Source of the DNA: Nitrospinota bacterium
Lineage (GTDB): Bacteria > JADFOP01 > DATKYB01
Direction of reading: 5' to 3'
Length of the DNA stretch: 13,622 nucleotides
Assembly (NCBI GenBank): GCA_035528715.1
Contig: DATKYB010000002.1
Span: forward strand, 1-13,622
Positions within the stretch are counted from its first letter, which is position 1, and each line of letters opens with the position of its first letter. The notes beneath the pieces are model-generated. The model saw nothing but the letters and a program-made list of their open reading frames with translations. It was not told the origin of the DNA and ran no database searches. Position numbers and translations under genes: made by a program. Shown piece after piece: positions 1 to 7,129 of this stretch.

Positions 1-46
1 TAGTGACTATGGATTAAGAGAAGGTATTCTTATAGATTCTTTATAA
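1..46 (+). CDS. C-terminal end of a Ppx/GppA-family phosphatase (partial)
   Basis: Only the last 14 codons and a TAA stop (44-46) are present; the first base of the window belongs to the preceding codon. The frame reads SDYGLREGILIDSL. The 'GLREG' motif followed by a short hydrophobic end is how proteins of the Ppx/GppA exopolyphosphatase and pppGpp phosphatase family commonly finish. That family hydrolyses polyphosphate or pppGpp in the cytoplasm. The identification rests on this short tail alone and is tentative. The gene ends about 90 bases before the strong promoter of the next operon, so it is probably a separate transcription unit. No convincing terminator hairpin is visible between the two. 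Confidence 0.5.
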   Translation, partial: SDYGLREGILIDSL

Positions 47-135
47 AATATTAAAATTAAGTTAGCTTCATAATCTTCGCTAATAAACAAAGTATTTAGA
101 GGAAATACATAGAGAATTAGAGGGGATTATTTCGC

Positions 136-164
136 TTGACAATAGATATATGGATATGTATAAT
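136..164 (+). promoter_or_regulatory. Perfect consensus sigma70-type promoter of the yceD-fab operon
   Basis: TTGACA lies at 136-141 and TATAAT at 159-164, separated by exactly 17 bases. Both hexamers match the housekeeping sigma consensus without a mismatch. The predicted transcription start is near 171, giving a leader of about 50 bases before the TTG start of yceD at 222. It lies directly upstream of a long run of closely spaced co-directional genes, which supports a role as the main operon promoter. Confidence 0.8.
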
Positions 165-221
165 CTGCCCTCTTAAAGATGTATTTCTCCTTTAAGTATA
201 GGCACTTATTGAAGAGTTCAC

Positions 222-761
222 TTGAAAAAATTATCTAATTTATGTATAAATTTTTATGATATTCCAGACCAAGGTTTGGAGTTTGATTTAAAAGAGGACT
301 TTTCAAATCTTGACATTGAAGCAAAAGATTTTAATATAAAAGAACCTATATCCATAAGGGGAACAATAAAAAAATTTGGTAAAGATTTGTATGTAAAGGG
401 ACATCTTTTAACAGAGATGATAATGTGTTGTTCTCGATGCATAGAAAACTTCACTTATACATCAGATACAGGGTTTGAGGCAACTTACATTCCTTTAGAA
501 AATGAATTATTAGAAGAGGAGAGGGAGCTCGATCATAAGGATTTAGACATATTATTCTATAAGGATGAAAAGATAGATCTTCGAGATGTTGTAAGGGATC
601 AAATCGTTTTGTCTGTTCCGCTGAAATCTTTATGTAAAGCTGATTGCTTAGGATTATGTCCAAAGTGTGGGCAGAACCTTAATATTTCTAAGTGTGATTG
701 CACCCTCGAGGATGTTAATCCTAGATTAGAGGTTTTAAAAAAACTGAAACGTAAGAATTGA
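222..761 (+). CDS. yceD: YceD/DUF177 family protein (23S rRNA accumulation / L32-associated)
   Basis: A 179-residue protein of the DUF177 (YceD) family, which in bacteria is typically encoded just before rpmF and has been linked to 23S rRNA accumulation. It is presumably cytoplasmic. Two cysteine groups are visible: Cys69, Cys70 and Cys73 in a CCSRC motif, and a C-terminal set at 138, 142, 146, 149, 158 and 160 of the CxxxCxGLCPxCG type followed by CxC. The pattern suggests metal binding, but this is inferred. The TTG start at 222 is effectively forced: an in-frame TGA lies at 210-212 and the next Met codons fall deep in the conserved part. A modest ribosome-binding GAAGAG sits at 211-216. 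It is the first gene of the operon, and its stop overlaps the ribosome-binding site of rpmF. Confidence 0.88.
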   Translation: MKKLSNLCINFYDIPDQGLEFDLKEDFSNLDIEAKDFNIKEPISIRGTIKKFGKDLYVKGHLLTEMIMCCSRCIENFTYTSDTGFEATYIPLENELLEEERELDHKDLDILFYKDEKIDLRDVVRDQIVLSVPLKSLCKADCLGLCPKCGQNLNISKCDCTLEDVNPRLEVLKKLKRKN

Positions 762-771
762 AAGGAGAAAA

Positions 772-954
772 ATGCCGGTTCCAAAACGAAAGACATCTAA
801 ATCAAGAAGAAATAAAAGAAGAACTCATAAGAAATTAAGCTTAGTTTCTTTATCGATTTGCCCTCAATGCCAAGAAATAAAATTACCTCACAGGGTATGT
901 CCAAGCTGTGGGACATATAAGGGCAAGAAGGTCTTGGCTGTTAAAGAGGTTTAA
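772..954 (+). CDS. rpmF: 50S ribosomal protein L32
   Basis: A 60-residue L32 of the large ribosomal subunit, with the expected basic N-terminus ([13 protein letters not shown]) and full family length. Cys30, Cys33, Cys43 and Cys46 form two CxxC pairs, so this is the zinc-ribbon form of L32 rather than the cysteine-free form. The start has a strong AAAGGAG ribosome-binding site at 761-767, which begins on the last base of the yceD stop codon. The gap to yceD is only 10 bases, so the two genes are co-transcribed. The yceD-rpmF-plsX order is widespread in bacteria and couples a ribosomal gene to lipid synthesis. Confidence 0.97.
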   Translation: MPVPKRKTSKSRRNKRRTHKKLSLVSLSICPQCQEIKLPHRVCPSCGTYKGKKVLAVKEV

Positions 955-1004
955 CCCCTTTTTTTCTAAAAGAAATATTTTTTATTTAGAATAAAGAGTT
1001 ATAT

Positions 1005-2102
1005 ATGAAAATAGCAGTAGATGCAATGGGTGGAGATAATGCCCCTGAGGCAATCGTAGAAGGGGCAGTAATGGCTTCAAGAGAGTGTAAAACAAAGGTC
1101 ATACTGATAGGAGACGAGGAGATATTAACAAAAGAATTAAAAAAATTTGATACCCAAGGTTTATCTATTTTTATAAAACATGCCCCTGAAGTAATCGGTA
1201 TGGATGAAGCACCCTCTGTAGCTCTGAGGAAGAAAAAAAACTGCTCGATAAAGGTTGCAAATGAGATAGTAAAGAATGGAGAGGCAAATGCCGTTGTAAG
1301 TGCGGGTAATACAGGAGCTGCATTAGCTGCTTCCACCCTGATTCTTCGTCGCTTAGAAGGAGTGGACAGGCCAGCAATAGCGACAACCTTTCCAACATCA
1401 ACTGGACCTACTGTTGTTCTTGATGTAGGAGCAAATGTCGACTGTAAACCCATTCAATTATTTCAATTCGGTATAATGGGCAATATTTATGCGCGTTACA
1501 TATTAGGAAAATCGAGGCCAAGGGTGGGACTTTTAGGTATTGGTGAAGAAGATTCAAAGGGTAACGAGAGTACAAGAGAGGCTTTTCAGATGTTTAAAAG
1601 GAGTTCGTTAAATTTTATAGGAAATGTTGAAGGTAAAGAGGTTTTTAGTGGTGTTTCAGATGTAATTGTTTGCGATGGTTTTACTGGAAATGTGGCCTTA
1701 AAGACATGTGAAGGTCTCGCCGAATTGTTCGGAAATATGTTAAAGGATACATTTTCTCAGTCTTTAAAAAGCAAACTGGCTTATTCTTTAATAAAATCAG
1801 GGATTCAATCTTTCAGAAAGAGCTTAGACTATTCTGAATATGGAGGAGCACCTCTTTTAGGAGTTAATGGCATATGCATCATATGTCATGGTTCTTCTAA
1901 TGCTAAGGCTATTAAAAATGCCATTTCACTCGCTGAAAGATTTTCAATAAATAAGGTCAATCTTCATATTCAGGAAGATATAGAACTCAATTCTGAGATT
2001 TATGGTTTAAAAGTGGGAAAAGCAAAATTCTGGCAGCAGATAAGAGATTCCTTTTCTTTTACCTCTAAGGAAGAGGAAGAAGAAGAAGATTCAGAACCCT
2101 AA
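1005..2102 (+). CDS. plsX: Phosphate acyltransferase PlsX
   Basis: PlsX converts acyl-ACP and phosphate into acyl-phosphate, the acyl donor for PlsY in the first step of phosphatidic acid synthesis. It acts as a peripheral membrane enzyme. Family motifs are present in order: DAMGGDNAP at residues 6-14, SAGNTGA at 99-105, LDVGAN at 139-144, GLLGIGEE at 175-182 and DGFTGNVALK at 224-233. At 365 residues it is somewhat longer than the usual 330-345, because of an acidic tail of six Glu plus Asp at the end (GAA/GAG run near 2069-2087). The ribosome-binding site is weak (AAAGAG near 993-998). It follows rpmF after 50 AT-rich bases that contain only weak A/T stem potential. The identity is firm; the role of the acidic tail is unknown. 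Confidence 0.96.
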   Translation: MKIAVDAMGGDNAPEAIVEGAVMASRECKTKVILIGDEEILTKELKKFDTQGLSIFIKHAPEVIGMDEAPSVALRKKKNCSIKVANEIVKNGEANAVVSAGNTGAALAASTLILRRLEGVDRPAIATTFPTSTGPTVVLDVGANVDCKPIQLFQFGIMGNIYARYILGKSRPRVGLLGIGEEDSKGNESTREAFQMFKRSSLNFIGNVEGKEVFSGVSDVIVCDGFTGNVALKTCEGLAELFGNMLKDTFSQSLKSKLAYSLIKSGIQSFRKSLDYSEYGGAPLLGVNGICIICHGSSNAKAIKNAISLAERFSINKVNLHIQEDIELNSEIYGLKVGKAKFWQQIRDSFSFTSKEEEEEEDSEP

Positions 2103-2136
2103 GTCTCTATTGATACAAAAAGGATATTCATAGGTT

Positions 2137-3120
2137 ATGATCAGATCAAAGATAGTTGGTGTAGGTTCCTATTTGCCGAAGAAAGTATTGACAAATTTTG
2201 ATTTAGAAAAGCTTCTTAATACATCAGATGAATGGATTAGAACAAGAACAGGTGTGATCGAGAGAAGAATTGCTGGGGAAGACGAAGCCACTTCTGATCT
2301 TGGTTATAAGGCTGCCATCCAAGCCATTGAAGATGCAAAGATAACCCCTAATGATATTGATTTAATATTAGTAGCAACCACAACCCCTGATACCTACCTT
2401 CCGTCATCAGCATGTTACATTCAAAATAGTCTAGGTATAAACCGGGGTGCTGCGTTAGATATCTCAGCGGCCTGTGCGGGTTTTATATTCGCATTGTCCA
2501 TAGCAGATCAATATATAAGGGCAGGAACATTTAAGAATATTCTCGTAATTGGTTCTGAGGTCCTCAGTAGAATTACAGACTGGACCGACAGAAATACATG
2601 TGTTCTTTTTGGGGATGGGGCTGGAGCCGTTGTCGTCCAGGCATCGGATAGTGAAGATAGTGGGATTCTGTCAACCCATATTCATTCAGATGGTACCTAT
2701 AAGGATTATCTGATTGTACCTGGCGGAGGCAGCCGTAAACCTTTAAGCAATGAAGTTATAGATAAAAAGTTAAACTATATTAAAATGAAAGGAAATGAGA
2801 CATTCAAGATAGCCGTAACATCCATGGTTAATGTGGCAAAAGAGGCCTTAGATGCTAATGGATATAAATCGTCCGAATTAGACCTCTTGATAACTCATCA
2901 AGCAAACAAAAGGATTATAGATGCCATTGCAAAAAGATTGAAATTACCTAAAGAAAAGGTATATATTAACCTCGAAAAATATGGAAATACTTCAGCTGCC
3001 TCTATTCCTATAGCATTGGATGAGGCGAAAAGAGAGGGTTTGCTAAAGGAAGGTAGCCTTATACTGCTCGTTGGACTAGGAGCTGGTTTTGCATGGGGTT
3101 CTGTTTTAGTTAAAATGTAA
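2137..3120 (+). CDS. fabH: 3-oxoacyl-[ACP] synthase III (KAS III)
   Basis: FabH condenses an acyl-CoA primer, usually acetyl-CoA, with malonyl-ACP to start fatty-acid synthesis. The 327-residue length is typical. The Cys-His-Asn triad is visible as Cys113 in SAACAGF, His254 in THQAN and Asn284 in YGNTSAAS. The N-terminal GVGSYLP, the DEWIRTRTG motif (residues 31-39) and the GAGAG-like C-terminal glycine loop (GLGAGF) are also normal for KAS III. It starts 34 bases after plsX. The best ribosome-binding candidate, AAAAGGA at 2117-2123, is rather far from the ATG. Substrate preference (acetyl versus branched-chain primer) cannot be read from the sequence. Confidence 0.96.
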   Translation: MIRSKIVGVGSYLPKKVLTNFDLEKLLNTSDEWIRTRTGVIERRIAGEDEATSDLGYKAAIQAIEDAKITPNDIDLILVATTTPDTYLPSSACYIQNSLGINRGAALDISAACAGFIFALSIADQYIRAGTFKNILVIGSEVLSRITDWTDRNTCVLFGDGAGAVVVQASDSEDSGILSTHIHSDGTYKDYLIVPGGGSRKPLSNEVIDKKLNYIKMKGNETFKIAVTSMVNVAKEALDANGYKSSELDLLITHQANKRIIDAIAKRLKLPKEKVYINLEKYGNTSAASIPIALDEAKREGLLKEGSLILLVGLGAGFAWGSVLVKM

Positions 3121-3143
3121 AAGAATTGTAAGAATGATCAATC

Positions 3144-4082
3144 ATGACTGAAAAGATAGCCTTTTTATATCCTGGACAAGGTTCACAATATATTGGAATG
3201 GGAAAGGATTTCTATGAAAAGTATCCTTTGGTAGAGGAATTTTATCAAAAGGCAAACCATATCTTAAATTATGATATCACTTCTCTTTCTTTTTCTGGTC
3301 CAGAAGAGTCTCTGAGATTAACGAAAAATACCCAGCCTGCAATATTGATTCATAGTATTGTTGCAACCAAGATATTGAGAGAGAGGGGTATCAAGCCTAT
3401 TATAGCAGCTGGCCATAGTTTGGGAGAATACTCGGCCTTGGTTTCAGCAGGAGCTCTTAGCTTTGAAGAAGGGGTATTACTTGTTCATCAAAGAGGGATA
3501 TTTATGCAGGAGGCTGTTCCTCTAGGAAAGGGAGCTATGGCTGCAATCATTGGACTTGATAGGGAAAGAGTAGATGAGCTCATTCAAAAAGTATCATCTG
3601 ATAAAATTGTTCAACCGGCAAATTTTAATAGTCTAAATCAGATTGTCATTGCTGGTGAAAGAGAAGGGGTTGAGGAGGCCGTAAGGATTGCCAAGGAAGA
3701 TGGGGCAATAAAAGCTGTTCTCCTTCCTGTGAGTGGACCTTTTCATAGTAGCCTCATGCAACCCGCTGCAGAACGTTTAAAAACTGAGCTTGATAAGATA
3801 GAGATCAAAGACTTATCCTTTTCCATTATTGCCAATGTTAATGCAGAGAAAGTATCATCAAAGGATAGAATAAAAGAATTATTAGTTGAACAGTTATATA
3901 ACCCAGTGCAGTGGGAAAGGTCTATCTCAAAACTTATAGAAGAGGGGATTGATACTTTTATAGAAGTTGGCCCTGGTAAAGTTTTGACCGGCTTGCTCAG
4001 GAGAATTTCAAAAGATGTCCAAGGATTTAATGTAGAGGATATAAAAAGTTTAGAAAAGACCCTTAATTCTTTAGATAGATAA
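3144..4082 (+). CDS. fabD: Malonyl-CoA:ACP transacylase
   Basis: FabD transfers malonyl from CoA to acyl carrier protein, supplying the extender unit for FabH and FabF. The 312 residues cover the whole family fold. The nucleophile Ser92 lies in GHSLGEY (residues 90-96). Arg117 binds the malonyl carboxylate and His201 (PFHS) completes the catalytic pair; these numbers match the E. coli enzyme exactly. The oxyanion-loop motif PGQGSQ is at residues 10-15. The ATG at 3144 follows fabH by 23 bases and has no strong Shine-Dalgarno sequence, so translation may depend partly on ribosomes arriving from fabH. Confidence 0.97.
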   Translation: MTEKIAFLYPGQGSQYIGMGKDFYEKYPLVEEFYQKANHILNYDITSLSFSGPEESLRLTKNTQPAILIHSIVATKILRERGIKPIIAAGHSLGEYSALVSAGALSFEEGVLLVHQRGIFMQEAVPLGKGAMAAIIGLDRERVDELIQKVSSDKIVQPANFNSLNQIVIAGEREGVEEAVRIAKEDGAIKAVLLPVSGPFHSSLMQPAAERLKTELDKIEIKDLSFSIIANVNAEKVSSKDRIKELLVEQLYNPVQWERSISKLIEEGIDTFIEVGPGKVLTGLLRRISKDVQGFNVEDIKSLEKTLNSLDR

Positions 4083-4102
4083 TAAAAATAGAGGAGATAA
4101 GT

Positions 4103-4843
4103 ATGGGCCTTTCTGGAAAAGTTGCCTTAGTAACTGGTGGGGCTAGAGGGATAGGTCGCTCAATTGCTATCAAACTGGCAAAAGAGGGCGCCCATATAGT
4201 CATTTCAGATATAAATTTAAATGGGGCCTTAGATACAGCAAAAGTGATTGAAGAACAGGGAAAGGAAAGCATTGCTGTTGAGGGGAATGTCTCTATTTTT
4301 TCTGATGTTGAAGCTATGGTCAAGCAAGCGATAGATAAATTTGGTAGGATAGATATACTTATTAATAATGCTGGAGTCACAAAAGATAGTCTTTTAATAA
4401 GAATGAAGAAAGAAGACTGGGATTTTGTGTTAAATGTAAATCTGACAGGGACCTTTAATTGTTCAAAGGCCGTTGCGAAGTATATGATGAAACAAAAGAC
4501 GGGAAATGTTGTAAATATCAGTTCTGTAGTGGGAGTGATGGGGAATGTAGGACAGGTTAATTATGCTTCCTCAAAAGCAGGGGTTATTGGATTAACCAAA
4601 TCCATGGCGAGAGAATTGGCACCAAGGGGGATAAGGGTTAATGCCATTGCCCCTGGTTTTATTGACACCGAGATGACAAGGAGCCTTTCTGAAGAAGCAA
4701 GAAACAGGCTGGTTACTCAAATACCACTAACGAGACTAGGAACACCAGATGATGTGGCAAATTGTGTCAATTTTTTAGTATCTGACGATGCTGACTATAT
4801 AACAGGTCAGGTAATTCATGTAAATGGTGGAATGTTAATGTAA
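4103..4843 (+). CDS. fabG: 3-oxoacyl-[ACP] reductase
   Basis: FabG is the NADPH-dependent short-chain dehydrogenase that reduces 3-oxoacyl-ACP to 3-hydroxyacyl-ACP. The 246 residues hold the TGGARGIG cofactor loop (11-18), NNAG (88-91) and the catalytic Ser141, Tyr154 and Lys158 in the YASSK context. The C-terminal GQVIHVNGG motif is typical of FabG. The start has a clear GAGGAG at 4091-4096, 6 bases before the ATG, and is 20 bases after fabD. Position between fabD and acpP makes FabG more likely than another SDR reductase. Confidence 0.96.
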   Translation: MGLSGKVALVTGGARGIGRSIAIKLAKEGAHIVISDINLNGALDTAKVIEEQGKESIAVEGNVSIFSDVEAMVKQAIDKFGRIDILINNAGVTKDSLLIRMKKEDWDFVLNVNLTGTFNCSKAVAKYMMKQKTGNVVNISSVVGVMGNVGQVNYASSKAGVIGLTKSMARELAPRGIRVNAIAPGFIDTEMTRSLSEEARNRLVTQIPLTRLGTPDDVANCVNFLVSDDADYITGQVIHVNGGMLM

Positions 4844-4878
4844 TACTATTTATAATTTTAAAGGGAGGTGAGGTTAAA

Positions 4879-5124
4879 TTGGCTTCAACTGAGGAGAGAG
4901 TAAAGGACATTATTGTAGAGCAATTAGGTGTAGATAGAGATGAGGTTACTTCTGAGGCCTCTTTTATTGAGGATTTAGGAGCAGATTCTCTGGATACCGT
5001 AGAGTTAGTCATGGCCCTCGAGGAAGAGTTTGATATAGAAATTCCAGATGAAGAGGCTGAGAAGATCTCTACAGTAGGAGAGGCAATAGAACATATAAAG
5101 AAACTTATTAATCAAGGGGAATAA
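4879..5124 (+). CDS. acpP: Acyl carrier protein
   Basis: An 81-residue acidic acyl carrier protein that carries growing acyl chains on a phosphopantetheine arm. The attachment site is Ser37 in GADSLDT, followed by the recognition helix [11 protein letters not shown]. Length and acidic composition are normal. The start is TTG at 4879, backed by a very strong GGAGGTGA at 4864-4871 placed 7 bases upstream; no ATG lies nearby in frame. A strong ribosome-binding site fits the high level of ACP that cells need. It lies 35 bases after fabG and 24 bases before the fabF frame. Confidence 0.97.
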   Translation: MASTEERVKDIIVEQLGVDRDEVTSEASFIEDLGADSLDTVELVMALEEEFDIEIPDEEAEKISTVGEAIEHIKKLINQGE

Positions 5125-5143
5125 CGAATAATATATAACTTTT

Positions 5144-5160
5144 AGGAGGTGGTTTTTCTG
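5144..5160 (+). promoter_or_regulatory. Strong ribosome-binding site that decides the fabF start
   Basis: AGGAGGTG at 5144-5151 is a near-perfect Shine-Dalgarno sequence. It overlaps the GTG at 5149-5151, which therefore cannot use it as an initiation codon. The first in-frame near-cognate start at a workable distance is CTG at 5158-5160. Upstream of the site the sequence is A/T-rich with no alternative purine-rich element that could serve the GTG. Confidence 0.7.
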
Positions 5161-6399
5161 GATAGAAGGGTAGTTGTCACAGGATTAGGGGTCGTGAGTC
5201 CTTTAGGTGTAGGCGTTGAAAGGAATTGGGAGGCATTGATTAATGGAAAATCTGGGGTTGGGAAAATAACAAGATTTGACGCATCTCAATTGCCATCCCA
5301 GATAGCTGGAGAAGCAAACGATTTTCAACCAGAAGATTTTATTGTTAAAAAAGAGATTAAAAAGATGGACCTCTTCATCCAGTTTTCCTTAGCCTGTAGT
5401 GAGATGGTGATAAAAGATGCTAAGTTTGAAGGGAATCATTATGACAAAGAAAGAATAGGGGTCATAGTAGGTGTAGGGATGGGCGGTTTGCCATCTATAG
5501 AGAGATATCACTGCCTCATGTTAGAGAAGGGTTATAAAAAGGTATCACCATTTTTTATTCCGATGCTCATCTCAAATTTAGCATCTGGTCACGTATCAAT
5601 GAGACATGGTTTTAAGGGTCCTAATTCGTGTGTTTCAACTGCTTGCGCTGCTGGTTCTCATTCAATTGGTGATGCCTTTCGAATAATCCAGAGAGGAGAT
5701 GCTGATAGTATGATAGCCGGAGGTACAGAATCAGCATTAACTCCCCTATCTGTAGCAGGCTTTTGTGTTATGAGGGCTTTGTCTACTCGAAATGAGGATC
5801 CAACAAAGGCATCTCGTCCCTTTGATGAGGGAAGGGATGGTTTTGTTATGGGCGAGGGGGCAGGATTGATTCTTCTCGAAGAATTAGAACTCGCATTAAA
5901 AAGGGGAGCTAAGATTTATGGAGAAATCGTAGGTTACGGGATGACAGGAGATGCCTACCATCTGACGATGCCAGAACCGGAAGGAAAAGAAGTAGCAAGA
6001 TGTATAAGAAATGCTTTGAGTGATGCTGGAATTTCTCCTGAAAAAGTAGATTATATAAATGCCCATGGAACATCTACTCCTCTGAATGATAAATTTGAAA
6101 CCATGGCAATAAAAAAAGTTTTTGGAGAACATGCATATAAAATTCCTATCAGTTCAACAAAATCAGCAACAGGTCATCTTTTGGGAGGTGCAGGCGGAGT
6201 TGAGGCAGTTTACACCCTACTTGCTATGAACCGTTCTATGATCCCACCAACAATAAATTATGAGAAACCTGACCCTGATTGTGACCTTGACTATGTTCCG
6301 AACAAACCTAGAAAAAAAGAAATTGATATTGCTATTTCTAACTCCTTTGGCTTTGGGGGAACGAATGCATGTTTAGTATTTCGGAAATATTCTGGTTAA
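5158..6399 (+). CDS. fabF: 3-oxoacyl-[ACP] synthase II (KAS II), probable CTG start
   Basis: FabF condenses malonyl-ACP with a growing acyl-ACP in each elongation round. Counting from the start chosen here, the Cys-His-His triad falls at Cys163 (STACAAG), His303 (NAHGTST) and His340 (ATGHLLG), the standard KAS II numbers. The start is unusual. An in-frame TAG at 5143-5145 closes the frame upstream, and the only conventional codon is GTG at 5149, which lies inside the AGGAGGTG ribosome-binding site (5144-5151). CTG at 5158 has ideal spacing of 6 bases and gives a protein beginning [11 protein letters not shown], as FabF proteins normally do. A GTG start at 5149 would add only three residues (416 in place of 413). 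The product identity is not affected. Confidence 0.95.
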   Translation: MDRRVVVTGLGVVSPLGVGVERNWEALINGKSGVGKITRFDASQLPSQIAGEANDFQPEDFIVKKEIKKMDLFIQFSLACSEMVIKDAKFEGNHYDKERIGVIVGVGMGGLPSIERYHCLMLEKGYKKVSPFFIPMLISNLASGHVSMRHGFKGPNSCVSTACAAGSHSIGDAFRIIQRGDADSMIAGGTESALTPLSVAGFCVMRALSTRNEDPTKASRPFDEGRDGFVMGEGAGLILLEELELALKRGAKIYGEIVGYGMTGDAYHLTMPEPEGKEVARCIRNALSDAGISPEKVDYINAHGTSTPLNDKFETMAIKKVFGEHAYKIPISSTKSATGHLLGGAGGVEAVYTLLAMNRSMIPPTINYEKPDPDCDLDYVPNKPRKKEIDIAISNSFGFGGTNACLVFRKYSG

Positions 6400-6400
6400 A

Positions 6401-7129
6401 ATGAATATGGTATCTTTAGGAAATAGAAGAATCAAAGATCTTGATATTGTTCAGAAAAAGATTAAATATAAATTCAAAAATATAGATTTACTCAATCAAG
6501 CCCTCACTCATAGTTCATTTATCAATGAAAACAGTAAGGAATTCAAAGATTATGAAAAATTTGAATTTTTAGGCGACGCGGTAATTGGGCTCATCGTGAG
6601 TGAATATTCTTTGAGAGAATTTGATAATTTTTCTGAAGGTGAGCTTTCTAAATTCAGATCAAGGCTCGTTAGCAAGGCTAACTTAGCTAATTTAGCACAG
6701 ACGATTGATTTGGGAAAGTTTTTGTTGCTTGGCAAAGGAGAGGAAAGAACAAATGGAAGGGATAAATATTCAATCCTTGCCAGTTCTTTAGAGGCTTTGT
6801 TTGGAGCAATATTTTTAGATAGTGGTTATAAAAAAACAAGCTCCGTTTTTTTAAAATTCCTTAAAAATACTGATATTTCTTCAAAATTTTTTGATGATAG
6901 AGACTACAAAAGTAAGCTTCAAGAGCTTTTTCAGGAAAAAATGGGCAAACGACCCGTATATAAGGTTGTTGATGAATATGGACCAGATCATTCTAAGACC
7001 TTTGAAATTGGTATATGTATTAATAAAAAGATCTTAGAAAGAGCAAAAGGAAGAAGTAAGAAAGAGGCAGAGCAAAATGCTGCAAAAATGGTTTTAAGGA
7101 AAGTCAAGAAAGAAGGTTTTAATTTTTGA
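6401..7129 (+). CDS. rnc: Ribonuclease III
   Basis: RNase III cleaves double-stranded RNA, including rRNA precursors. The 242 residues hold an N-terminal endonuclease domain (about 15-155) and a C-terminal double-stranded RNA-binding domain (about 168-236). The signature EKFEFLGDA at 52-60 supplies Glu52, Glu55 and Asp59, and Glu131 lies in the second metal-binding motif. Odd point: the residue three before Glu131 is Ser128, where E. coli and Aquifex enzymes have a catalytic Asp. The ATG at 6401 starts one base after the fabF stop and lacks a clear ribosome-binding site; another ATG at 6407 is possible. The fabF-rnc junction implies translational coupling. Downstream it overlaps the next gene by 4 bases. 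Confidence 0.95.
   Translation: MNMVSLGNRRIKDLDIVQKKIKYKFKNIDLLNQALTHSSFINENSKEFKDYEKFEFLGDAVIGLIVSEYSLREFDNFSEGELSKFRSRLVSKANLANLAQTIDLGKFLLLGKGEERTNGRDKYSILASSLEALFGAIFLDSGYKKTSSVFLKFLKNTDISSKFFDDRDYKSKLQELFQEKMGKRPVYKVVDEYGPDHSKTFEIGICINKKILERAKGRSKKEAEQNAAKMVLRKVKKEGFNF

Noticed and set aside
62-83. TTAGC/GCTAA inverted repeat after the partial Ppx-like gene
   Set aside because: Only five pairs with a 12-base loop and no T-run after it, so it is not a credible terminator.
964-991. TTCTAAA/TTTAGAA inverted repeat between rpmF and plsX
   Set aside because: All but one pair are A/T, with a 14-base loop; any structure would be unstable, and the genes appear co-transcribed.
986-1453. Long minus-strand open frame inside plsX
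   Set aside because: It is a shadow of plsX in another frame; the plus-strand protein has all PlsX motifs and the minus-strand product has no recognisable domain or ribosome-binding site.
4063-4380. Minus-strand open frame over the fabD-fabG junction
   Set aside because: It overlaps firm fabG coding sequence and has the low-complexity Ser/Ile/Ala composition of an antisense shadow.
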